From NCBI RefSeq assembly GCF_007970665.1, contig NZ_CP042430.1, positions 4,154,001 through 4,218,000 of the forward strand: DNA of 64,000 bases, read 5' to 3'. Source of the DNA: Baekduia soli. Lineage in GTDB: Bacteria; Actinomycetota; Thermoleophilia; Solirubrobacterales; Solirubrobacteraceae. The first letter of the stretch is position 1, and every line of letters starts with the position of its first letter. Shown here piece after piece: positions 32,946 through 42,496 of the stretch. The notes beneath the pieces were generated by a model. That model saw only the letters and a program-made list of their open reading frames with translations, searched no databases and was not told where the DNA came from. Made by a program: the position numbers and the translations under genes.

Positions 32946-34088
32946 TCAATGGCTCACGATCCGGCCCTTGAGTGCGGCCGACGAACGTCCTTGGACGTAG
33001 ATCGACTGCAGCAGGCCGATGGCCAAGAGGGTGGACATCACCGAGGATCCGCCGTAGCTCATGAGCGGCAGCGGAATGCCGGTGATGGGCATGATCCCGA
33101 GGGTCATGCCGACGTTGACGAAGACCTGGAACAACAGCATCGCGACGATGCCGCCGGCGACCAGCGCGCCGAACAGGTCCTTCGCCATGGTCAGGATGCG
33201 CAGCCCGCGCCATATCAACAGCGCGTAGAGCGAGAGGACGAGCGCAGCCCCGACGAAGCCCCAGCGCTCACCGACGACCGCGTTGATGAAGTCGGTGTGG
33301 TGCTCGGGCAGGAAGTTGAACTTGGTCTGGGTCGCCCGGTCGCCGCGGCCGGTCTTCTCACCGGAGCCGATGGCGATCAGGGACTGGTTCTGCTGGTAGC
33401 CCGCGTCCGCGGGATCCGAGGATGGATGCAGGAACGAGGTCAGGCGCTGCTTCTGGTAGGGATGCAGCACCTCGACCCCGGCGCGCGGGGCGACGACCAG
33501 CACGAAGCTGATCGCCACGGCGCCGAGCGCGAAGAGGGCGAGGAAGTGGCGTGCGGGCGTGCCCGCGAAGTAGAGGACGGCCAGGACGATGGCGCCGTAG
33601 ACCAGGCTCGAGCCGAGGTCGGGCTGGACCATGACCAGCGCCGCGGGCACGAGCGCGAGGAGCATGATGCGCGCCGTCGTGTCGCGCTCGCCCAGGCGCC
33701 GGGACCGCTCCGTGACGACCCCGGCCAGCGCCACGACGAGCAGGATCTTGCCCAGCTCGGAGGCCTGGAACTGGAACGGGCCGACGGGGATCGAGCGCTG
33801 GGCGCCCTTGGCGACCGAGCCGATGGCCATGACGGCCAGGATCGAGCTCATCAGGAACCCGTAGATCCACCAGCGGGCGCGGCGCAGGAGGCCGTAGTCC
33901 AGGCGGCTGAGGCCCAGGCTGATCACGCCGCCGACGGCGAAGAAGATCGCCTGGCGGTCGAAGTAGTAGCCGGGCTGGCCGGGGACGTCGTCGACGGTGG
34001 CCGCACGGATGGTGACCAGCGAGCATGCGGCCAGGCCGATGACCCCGAGGATCAGCACGAGGTCGATCGGCAGCGCCATTCCGGGCAC
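32946..34088 (-). CDS. rodA: RodA, rod-shape SEDS glycosyltransferase
   Basis: 380 residues with about ten membrane helices. It polymerises peptidoglycan for side-wall growth with PBP2. Signatures: LVMVQPDLGSSLVYGAIVLA, the loop with HHTDFINAVVGERWGFVGAA, and GIPLPLMSYGGSSVMSTLLA near the end. Just upstream, an ATG overlapping the mrdA stop (ATGA) opens MSTRPTTPIHDLDDAPPPRR in another frame. One base inserted in the G/C run near 34105 would join it to rodA, so the true N-terminus may be about 24 residues longer. Confidence 0.95.
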   Translation of the reverse strand: MPGMALPIDLVLILGVIGLAACSLVTIRAATVDDVPGQPGYYFDRQAIFFAVGGVISLGLSRLDYGLLRRARWWIYGFLMSSILAVMAIGSVAKGAQRSIPVGPFQFQASELGKILLVVALAGVVTERSRRLGERDTTARIMLLALVPAALVMVQPDLGSSLVYGAIVLAVLYFAGTPARHFLALFALGAVAISFVLVVAPRAGVEVLHPYQKQRLTSFLHPSSDPADAGYQQNQSLIAIGSGEKTGRGDRATQTKFNFLPEHHTDFINAVVGERWGFVGAALVLSLYALLIWRGLRILTMAKDLFGALVAGGIVAMLLFQVFVNVGMTLGIMPITGIPLPLMSYGGSSVMSTLLAIGLLQSIYVQGRSSAALKGRIVSH

Positions 34089-34158
34089 GCGGTTGGCGCC
34101 CCGCGGCGGGGCGGGGGCGCGTCGTCGAGATCGTGGATGGGGGTGGTGGGCCGCGTGC

Positions 34159-36207
34159 TCATCGGGTCGCCGACGACCCCCGGACGAGCTTGGGCTTGAT
34201 CTGGAACCACTTCGACAGCATGAGCCGGACGGCGGGCGCCGCCGCCACCGCGCCGAAGCCGCCGTCCTCGACGGTGCAGGCGATGACGATCGGGTTGCGG
34301 TCCGGCGCGCTGGCGTCGTAGCTGTAGGCGACGTACCAGGACTGGTCGTTCGGGCGCCCGGTGCGCTGGGCCGTGCCCGTCTTGCCGTAGATGGGGAACT
34401 GCTGCTTGGGCCAGTCCTTGAAGACGTCGGCCGAGGTGCCGCCCGGATCGCTGGCCGCGCGGCGCAGGCCCTCCATGATCGCGCTGCGCCACGCCGGGTC
34501 GATCTTGACGTGCTTGGAGGCGGGCTGGTCGAGCTTCTGGACCACGCCGCGGGCGTCGGTGACCTCCTGGCCCAGGTGCGGGCGCGGGACCTTGCCGCCG
34601 GCGACGATCGTCGAGTAGGCGACGGCCATCTGCAGCGGCGAGGCCTGCAGGTCGCCCTGCCCGATCGCGAGGTTGATCTCGTCGCCCGGCAGCCAGGCGC
34701 GGTTCGTGCCGTCCGCGTAGCCGCAGGGGTGGCCGAGCTGCTTGCGGCAGCGCGCCTCCTTGCGGTTCTGCGCGTCGCGCCAGGCGGGATCGGGCACCAG
34801 GCCGCTGCCCTCGCCGGGCAGGTCGATGCCCGTGCGGTGGCCGAGGCCGAGGTGGCGGGCCCACTTCTGCAGCGGGTGGCCGGGCTGCGGGTTCAGCGCC
34901 TGGCCCATCTTGTAGAAGTAGACGTCGGAGGAGACCTGCAGCGCCTTGACGAGGTTGACGGGCCCGTTGGGCTTCGAGCCGGCGTTGCAGCGGCGGTCGG
35001 CCTGCGTGCGCCCGACGGAGATGCAGCCCGTGTCGTCGATGACCTTGTCGGGCGACGTGACGCCCGACTGCAGGGCCGCCAGCGACGTGATCGGCTTGAA
35101 CACCGAGCCCGTCGGATAGAAGCCGCCGATCGCGCGGTTGAACAGCGGGTCCCCGGCGGCCTTGCCGAACTTCTTGTCGTAGGCGGCCTGGGAGGCGAAG
35201 GGCTTGGAGTACTCGCGCGGGTCGAACGTCGGGTAGGAGCCCATCGCGTAGATCGCCCCGGTGTCGGGGTTCATCGCCACGAACGCGCCGGGGTGCCCGC
35301 CGCCGGCCTGCACGAAGTCCTGCTCGGCGTTCTGCTGGAGCCCGAGGTCGAGGGTCAGCTTGAGCTGGCGGCCGGGCTCGGGGTCGCGCGCGGCGACGGC
35401 CTGGCGGCGCTCGCCGGCCGCGTTGACCTCGATCTGGTAGGTCCCGTCGTGGCCGCGCAGGTACTTGTCGTACTCGGACTCCAGGCCGCCCTGGCCGATG
35501 AACGTGCCCGACGTGATCCCCTTGTAGGCCTTGTTCTTGAGCTGCGTCTCGGAGATCTCCCCCACGCTGCCGATGATCTGGGCGGCGACGTCGCCGATCG
35601 GGTACGAGCGCAGGTAGACCTGGTCGACCGAGACGCCCGGGAAGCGCTCCTTGTACTGCTCGAGATAGTCGCGCTGGGAGCGGTCGACGTCGGTCTTGAT
35701 CCGCACGTCGGCGTAGGGCACCTGGAGGATCGAGCTCACCACGCGCTGGTTGATCGTCGCAGGCGACATCTGCAGCACGGTGCCCAGGCGCCGGAACAGC
35801 GTCTGGGTCGCCCCGGTGGCCTGCGGCATCGCGGGCCGCGGGCCCTTCCTGCCCTTCGGCCGCTTGTCGCGCGCCGTGAAGGCCTGGCCGTAGACGGCGA
35901 TCTGGGTCCGCAGGGCGACGGGGATGCTGCGCGGGTCGATGGACACGACCGTCGCGCGGCGGTTGTCGACGAGCTTGAGGTTGTTGCGGTCGACGATCTG
36001 CCCGCGCGGCGCCTGGATGCGCTCCGTGCGCACCCGGTTCTCGCGCGCCTGGGCCAGGTACTTGTCGCCGTCGAGGACCTGGAGGTACCAGAGCCGGAAG
36101 AAGACGATCCCGAACAGGATGAACGCCACGACGCCCACGCCCGCGACGCGCAGCGCCATCTGGGGCGTGACCGGGGGGCGGCGGTCGCTGGTCGGGTCGA
36201 CGGGCAT
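34159..36207 (-). CDS. mrdA: penicillin-binding protein 2
   Basis: 682 residues from MPVDPTSDRRPPVTPQMALR. There is one N-terminal membrane helix (VAGVGVVAFILFGIVFFRL), a dimerisation domain (RIQAPRGQIVDRNNLKLVDN) and a transpeptidase domain with the active-site serine in GSVFKPITSL (SxxK) and the KTG triad in YGKTGTAQRTGRPNDQ. It cross-links peptidoglycan in the elongasome. The start overlaps the mreD stop by one base. Confidence 0.96.
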   Translation of the reverse strand: MPVDPTSDRRPPVTPQMALRVAGVGVVAFILFGIVFFRLWYLQVLDGDKYLAQARENRVRTERIQAPRGQIVDRNNLKLVDNRRATVVSIDPRSIPVALRTQIAVYGQAFTARDKRPKGRKGPRPAMPQATGATQTLFRRLGTVLQMSPATINQRVVSSILQVPYADVRIKTDVDRSQRDYLEQYKERFPGVSVDQVYLRSYPIGDVAAQIIGSVGEISETQLKNKAYKGITSGTFIGQGGLESEYDKYLRGHDGTYQIEVNAAGERRQAVAARDPEPGRQLKLTLDLGLQQNAEQDFVQAGGGHPGAFVAMNPDTGAIYAMGSYPTFDPREYSKPFASQAAYDKKFGKAAGDPLFNRAIGGFYPTGSVFKPITSLAALQSGVTSPDKVIDDTGCISVGRTQADRRCNAGSKPNGPVNLVKALQVSSDVYFYKMGQALNPQPGHPLQKWARHLGLGHRTGIDLPGEGSGLVPDPAWRDAQNRKEARCRKQLGHPCGYADGTNRAWLPGDEINLAIGQGDLQASPLQMAVAYSTIVAGGKVPRPHLGQEVTDARGVVQKLDQPASKHVKIDPAWRSAIMEGLRRAASDPGGTSADVFKDWPKQQFPIYGKTGTAQRTGRPNDQSWYVAYSYDASAPDRNPIVIACTVEDGGFGAVAAAPAVRLMLSKWFQIKPKLVRGSSATR

Positions 36208-36776
36208 CAGGCGCGGCTGAGGGGCGACAGCCCGCCGGTGGTGTACGCCCGGCGCCGCCGCCGGCGCGGGTCCTCGGGCAGGACGGGCGACAGCCAGCGG
36301 CGCACGATCGCGAAGACCGGCAGCGCGATGAGCGCGTTGAGGACGATGGTGGCCAGGATCTGGCGCAGCAGCAGGAAGCTCACCGGCGCGTCGATGCCCA
36401 GCAGGAAGTTCATGAGGCCGAAGCCGATCGTGGTGACCGCGGTCGCCGCGGCGCCGACGATCATCGGCACGACCGCGGCCTGCGGGTCGCGCAGCTCGCG
36501 CAGCCGGCCGGCCCAATAGCCCGCCACGACGAACACGAGGCTCGACAGGCCCATGGTCTGCACGAGCGCGGTGTCGACGAACAGGCCGACGCCGAAGCCG
36601 AACAGCGCGCCGGGCAGCGAGCCGCACAGCAGGCCGACCGAGGCGACGACGAGCGGGGTCAGGTCGGCGTTGGTGCCGAACAGCAGCACCTGGGAGACCG
36701 CCGCGACCTGGATGACGACGACGGCCACGCCCAGCACGGCGGCCCGGAACAGCAGCTTGGGGGTGATGGGCGGCAT
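36207..36776 (-). CDS. mreD: MreD, rod-shape membrane protein
   Basis: 189 residues from MPPITPKLLFRAAVLGVAVV; the longer upstream start would run into mreC. Five to six hydrophobic helices, with LTPLVVASVGLLCGSLPGAL and GFGVGLFVDTALVQTMGLSS typical of MreD. The start overlaps the mreC stop (TGATG). Connects MreC and PBP2 in the elongation complex. Confidence 0.9.
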   Translation of the reverse strand: MPPITPKLLFRAAVLGVAVVVIQVAAVSQVLLFGTNADLTPLVVASVGLLCGSLPGALFGFGVGLFVDTALVQTMGLSSLVFVVAGYWAGRLRELRDPQAAVVPMIVGAAATAVTTIGFGLMNFLLGIDAPVSFLLLRQILATIVLNALIALPVFAIVRRWLSPVLPEDPRRRRRRAYTTGGLSPLSRA

Positions 36777-37666
36777 CAGCGGTTGTTGTCGACCTTCTTC
36801 GTGAGCACCTGGACCCACTCGACGTGCTGCAGGTCCACGAAGGGGCGCAGGTGCACCTCCTGGGACTCGCTCCCCGGCTCGTCGATGCGGGTGACGCGGC
36901 CGATCGGCAGGTCGGGCGGGTAGGGCGCCGCCAGATCATCCCGCTTGGAGGTCGTCCCCGCGGTGACGACGACGTCGCCGCTGGCGATCTGGTCGTCCTT
37001 GCGGGTGTACTTCAGGATGAGATCGCGCGGGTTGCCCACCTTCGGGGTGACCACGCCGGTCGCGTTGCCCGACACCGTCCGCGCGGCGACCGCGACGGAC
37101 GCGTCGGTGATGAGGCGCACGGTGGAGGAGTTGGAGGCGACGGTCTCGACCTTGCCGATGAGCCCGTTGCCCTCGTCGCCGCTGCCGTCGGAGGCGATGA
37201 CGGGCTGGTCGACCTGCAGGCCGGAGGAGCTGCCGCGATCGATGAAGATCCGCACGTACCAGAGCGTCGGCGAGGAGCCCGTGACGCGCGCCGTCACCGG
37301 ATCGAAGGCCTTCAGCGACTGCGGGGCCTGGTCGAGGCCGAGCAGGCCGCGCAGCTGGCGGTTGTCGCGGGCGGCGGCCTCGTTGCGGATGGCCGACGCG
37401 CGCCACTGGTCGCGGTCGCGCCGAGCGCTCTTGAGCTCGCCCTTGGCCGAGACGGTGTCGCCGACCCAGCCGAACAGGTCGCGGACGGGCTTCAGAGCGC
37501 GGCTGGCGCCCTCCTGGATCGGGGAGACGACCTGGAGCACGCCGCGCTGCACGCTGTGCAGCGCCCCGCCCGCAGGCTCGCCGAAGTAGGCCGTGAGGAG
37601 GATCAGGGAGCTGACGACGAGCAGTCCCAGGACTGCGCGCCGCCGGCGAACCGTCTTGTCGTACAT
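36776..37666 (-). CDS. mreC: MreC, rod-shape scaffold
   Basis: 296 residues: one N-terminal membrane helix (RAVLGLLVVSSLILLTAYF), a coiled coil (VSAKGELKSARRDRDQWRAS), and the beta-rich periplasmic domain with ARVTGSSPTLWYVRIFIDRG, GLIGKVETVASNSSTVRLIT and VVVTAGTTSKRDDLAAPYPP. MreC forms extracytoplasmic filaments that activate PBP2. Normal length. Confidence 0.95.
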   Translation of the reverse strand: MYDKTVRRRRAVLGLLVVSSLILLTAYFGEPAGGALHSVQRGVLQVVSPIQEGASRALKPVRDLFGWVGDTVSAKGELKSARRDRDQWRASAIRNEAAARDNRQLRGLLGLDQAPQSLKAFDPVTARVTGSSPTLWYVRIFIDRGSSSGLQVDQPVIASDGSGDEGNGLIGKVETVASNSSTVRLITDASVAVAARTVSGNATGVVTPKVGNPRDLILKYTRKDDQIASGDVVVTAGTTSKRDDLAAPYPPDLPIGRVTRIDEPGSESQEVHLRPFVDLQHVEWVQVLTKKVDNNR

Positions 37667-37713
37667 GGCGTACGCGACTCCAAAGCGTTCATTGCGTCAC
37701 CGGGGCGGCGCAC

Positions 37714-39334
<1,621 letters not shown>

Positions 39335-39384
39335 GACACCCCGGGTGGTCGGCGGCCGCGCCGCGGGCTTGAAGCGGCGTGCCC

Positions 39385-39987
39385 TCAGGACGGGGCGACG
39401 GGCGACGCGTGATCGCGCATGATGCGCGGCCACAGGTCGATGAGCGCCGCGACCGGCAGGCCCACGACGTTGAGGTAGTCGCCCTCGATGCGCCGCACGA
39501 GGGCGGCCCCGCGGCCCTGGATCGCGTAGCCGCCGGCACGGCCCCGCCACTCGCCGCAGCCCAGGTACCAGGTGATCGTGTCCTCGTCGAGCGTGCGGAA
39601 CTCGACGCGCGTGACCTCCGTCGCGGCGCGGACGTCGCCGCGGCGCACGAGCGCCAGGCCGCTGACGACCTCGTGCGTGCGACCCGAGAGGCGGCGCAGG
39701 GTCGCCCGCGCGGCGTCCTCATCGGCGGGCTTGCCCCAGATCTGGACGCCCTCGGTGGCCACGAGCGTGTCGCAGCCCAGGACGACCTCTTCGTCGCCCT
39801 CGGGCGCGGCTGCACCCGCCAGCGCCTTGCGCAGCGCGTTCTCGGAGGCCACGACGCGTGGGGCACCCTCGTCCTCCTCGGCGACCTCCGTGGCCCGGAC
39901 GGTGAAGTCCAGGCCGAGGTCGCCGAGGATGCGCCGGCGCTGCGGGGAGCTGCTGGCCAGCACGAGCCGGGGACGGCCGGCCTCCAT
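39385..39987 (-). CDS. maf: Maf-family nucleoside triphosphate pyrophosphatase
   Basis: 200 residues: RLVLASSSPQRRRILGDLGL (substrate-binding SxSPRR-type motif), VVLGCDTLVATEGVQIWGKP (catalytic Asp), LSGRTHEVVSGLALV and GYAIQGRGAALVRRIEGDYL. Hydrolyses dTTP/UTP or modified nucleotides. Twelve bp downstream of ndk, so likely one unit. Confidence 0.95.
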   Translation of the reverse strand: MEAGRPRLVLASSSPQRRRILGDLGLDFTVRATEVAEEDEGAPRVVASENALRKALAGAAAPEGDEEVVLGCDTLVATEGVQIWGKPADEDAARATLRRLSGRTHEVVSGLALVRRGDVRAATEVTRVEFRTLDEDTITWYLGCGEWRGRAGGYAIQGRGAALVRRIEGDYLNVVGLPVAALIDLWPRIMRDHASPVAPS

Positions 39988-39998
39988 GCTCGCGGGGC

Positions 39999-40403
39999 TC
40001 AGAGCTCGGGGAACCAGATGCCGATCTCGCGCGCGGAGGACTCGGGCGAGTCCGAGCCGTGGACGAGGTTCTGCCCGACCTCGATGGCGAAGTCGCCGCG
40101 GATCGAGCCCGTGGCCGCCTCGAGCGGGTTCGTGGCGCCGATGAGCTGGCGGCTGCCCTTGACGACGTCCTGGCCCTCCAGGACGGCGGCGACGAGCGGC
40201 GCGGAGGTGATGAAGTCGACGAGCTCGCCGAAGAACGGGCGCTCCTTGTGCTCGGCGTAGTGCGTCTCGGCGGTCTCGCGCGAGGTCTGCACGAGCTTGA
40301 GGGCGACGATCTTCAGGCCCTTGCGCTCGAAGCGGGCGAGGATCTCGCCCGTCAGGCCGCGTGCGAACGCGTCGGGCTTGACCAGGATGAGGGTCCGGTC
40401 CAC
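39999..40403 (-). CDS. ndk: nucleoside diphosphate kinase
   Basis: 134 residues from a GTG ([20 protein letters not shown]) with AAGGAG nine bases upstream. The active-site His is in [36 protein letters not shown] and [18 protein letters not shown] are all standard. Balances nucleoside triphosphate pools. Confidence 0.97.
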   Translation of the reverse strand: MDRTLILVKPDAFARGLTGEILARFERKGLKIVALKLVQTSRETAETHYAEHKERPFFGELVDFITSAPLVAAVLEGQDVVKGSRQLIGATNPLEAATGSIRGDFAIEVGQNLVHGSDSPESSAREIGIWFPEL

Positions 40404-40455
40404 GGAGGTTGCTCCTTGAGGGGTGGTTGCTGGTGCGGTGCGACGCGGCGGGACT

Positions 40456-40986
40456 CTACGAGCCCGGCTCGCTGACCGCCGTCGGCTCGGCGAGGTCCCC
40501 GGCCCCACGACGGCGACGGCGCCGCGGTTGCGGCGTCACGCCCGGGATCTCGGACTCGCAGAACGGGCAGATCTTCCAGGCGGGGTCCAGCGGCCTGGCG
40601 CAGGTCGTGCACGCGTCCTTGAGCTTGCGCAGGCAGTGCGGGCAGCGCAGGAAGTCCTCCTTGACCTCCCCGTCGCAGTGCGGGCACAGGAAGAAGCCGA
40701 GGTTGTGCAGCCGCGCCTCGGCGGCCTGCATCTCGAGCTCGCGCTCGCGGACGTCGTCGAGGTACTCCGGCGGCCGCACGATCATGTAGACGATCGTGCC
40801 CACGAACGGGAGCAGGCTGGCCACGACGGCGCAGCCGATGAGCAGCGGGTCGTCGATCCGTCGCCGCGCGTCCGCGTACGTGTAGTAGATCAGCGCCACG
40901 TAGATGACGATGAGGAAGAGGACCAGCAGCTTGACGGCCGTATTGAGGCCGCTGCTGTTGATCCCGAAGACCGCTTCGACGGACAT
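40456..40986 (-). CDS. membrane protein with double zinc ribbon
   Basis: 176 residues from [20 protein letters not shown]. Two N-terminal membrane helices ([20 protein letters not shown] and [20 protein letters not shown]) precede a charged helix. Two zinc ribbons follow: [18 protein letters not shown] and [18 protein letters not shown]. The tail is Arg-rich. This layout recurs in actinobacterial envelope or proteostasis proteins of unknown function. Confidence 0.75.
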   Translation of the reverse strand: MSVEAVFGINSSGLNTAVKLLVLFLIVIYVALIYYTYADARRRIDDPLLIGCAVVASLLPFVGTIVYMIVRPPEYLDDVRERELEMQAAEARLHNLGFFLCPHCDGEVKEDFLRCPHCLRKLKDACTTCARPLDPAWKICPFCESEIPGVTPQPRRRRRRGAGDLAEPTAVSEPGS

Positions 40987-41111
40987 GTGCAAGAGAATCC
41001 TAGGGGGTGCGTGCGGCCGAGGGGGTCGCTCCGTCCGGTCTTCGGAGCCCCTGGACGCCTTCCTGCCGTCTACCCGGAGACCGCCAAGATGTCACCCATC
41101 TGACGGTCCGA

Positions 41112-41231
41112 TCAGAGGAACATGCGGCCGAAGCCGTAGCCGATCCCGAAGAACAGCAGGATGACGACCGCGACGATGATCGCCACGAGCGCGACCATCC
41201 GCAGGACGCTGGGCCCGTGCTCCTCGTTCAC
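41112..41231 (-). CDS. 39-residue membrane peptide coupled to folC
   Basis: Starts at a GTG overlapping the folC stop (GTGA): VNEEHGPSVLRMVALVAIIV then AVVILLFFGIGYGFGRMFL. Charged N-terminus and one strongly hydrophobic helix ending in a basic tip. The GTGA overlap supports translation. Function unknown. Confidence 0.6.
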   Translation of the reverse strand: MNEEHGPSVLRMVALVAIIVAVVILLFFGIGYGFGRMFL

Positions 41232-42493
41232 AGCGTGCTCCGCGCGCGTCCGGCCGGGCGCATGAGATCGGCGATGAGGTAGATCGAGCCCGTGGCCAGC
41301 GCGACGCCGCCGGGGCCCGCGAGCGCCTGGGCGCGGCGCAGGGCGTCGTGGGGCTCGCCGACGACCTCGACGGCGCCCGCGAAGCCGAGCTGGTGGCACA
41401 GCGAGGCGAGCGTCGCGGGCGACAGCGCCCGCGGCGTCCCGGCGCGCGTCAGCACGACCGCGTCGCACAGCGGCAGCAGGATCCGCAGCATCGCCGTGGC
41501 GTCCTTGTCCTCCAGCACCGCGACGCAGGCCACGAGCGGGCGGCCGCCGACGAAGTCGGGCAGCGCCTCGGTCAGCGCGGTCAGCCCGCCCGGGTTGTGC
41601 GCGCCGTCGATGACCGTCTCGGGATCCTGGCCGACGACCTCGAAGCGGCCGGGCACCAGCGTGGAGGCGGCCGCCGCGCGGACGGCCTCCTCGTCGGGAT
41701 CGCAGCCGAGCTGCGCGCGGGCGGCCTCGACGGCGAGCGCGAAGTTGCGCCGCTGGAACGCCCCGCGGGCCACGAGCTCGAGCGCCGGGGGCGGCAGCGC
41801 CGGCTCCCCCGGGGCCACGACGAGCCGCGCGTGGCGCTCGCGCGCCGTCTCCTGCGCGAGGGCCGCGGCCTCGGGCGCCAGGCCCGCCCCGACGACGAGG
41901 GTGGCGCCGTCGCGCACGACGGCGAGCTTCTCCCCCGCGATGTCGGCGATCGTCGGGCCCAGCCAGCGGGTGTGCTCCAGCCCGACGTTCGTCAGGACCT
42001 GCACGCGCGAGCGGTCCAGCACGTTCGTGGCGTCCCAGCGGCCCCCGAGGCCGGCCTCGACCACGGCGACGTCGACGCCCGCCCGGGCGAAGTGGTCGAA
42101 CGCCGCCGCCGTGAGCAGCTCGAACTGCGTGACGCGGTCGCCCTCCTCCAGGGTGCGGTCGACCTTGGCCGCGGCGTCGGCGGCCCGCGCCACCGCGGCC
42201 GCGAACTCGGCGCCCGTGACGTCGGCGTCGTCGACGCGCACGCGCTCGGCGAACGTCACGAGGTGCGGTGAGAGGTAGGCGCCGGTCCGCAGCCCGTGGC
42301 GGCGCAGGATCGCGGCGGTCATGCGCACCGTCGAGGACTTGCCGTTGGTCCCGACGACGTGGACGGCGCCGAAGCGCTCCTGGGGCGAGCCCAGGGCGGT
42401 GAGCATCCGCCGCATGCGGTCCAGCCCGAACCGCATCCCGAAGAGCTCCAGCGACAGGAGCAGCCGCTCGGCGCCCTCGAGGTCCATCGCCAT
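41228..42493 (-). CDS. folC: folylpolyglutamate/dihydrofolate synthase
   Basis: 421 residues. The Mur-ligase-type P-loop is VHVVGTNGKSSTVRMTAAIL, followed by YLSPHLVTFAERVRVDD, GLGGRWDATNVLDRSRVQVL and the C-terminal domain VIDGAHNPGGLTALTEAL. It adds dihydropteroate and/or glutamates in folate metabolism. Starts 3 bp after valS, a common gene pair. Confidence 0.95.
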   Translation of the reverse strand: MAMDLEGAERLLLSLELFGMRFGLDRMRRMLTALGSPQERFGAVHVVGTNGKSSTVRMTAAILRRHGLRTGAYLSPHLVTFAERVRVDDADVTGAEFAAAVARAADAAAKVDRTLEEGDRVTQFELLTAAAFDHFARAGVDVAVVEAGLGGRWDATNVLDRSRVQVLTNVGLEHTRWLGPTIADIAGEKLAVVRDGATLVVGAGLAPEAAALAQETARERHARLVVAPGEPALPPPALELVARGAFQRRNFALAVEAARAQLGCDPDEEAVRAAAASTLVPGRFEVVGQDPETVIDGAHNPGGLTALTEALPDFVGGRPLVACVAVLEDKDATAMLRILLPLCDAVVLTRAGTPRALSPATLASLCHQLGFAGAVEVVGEPHDALRRAQALAGPGGVALATGSIYLIADLMRPAGRARSTL

Positions 42494-42496
42494 CGT

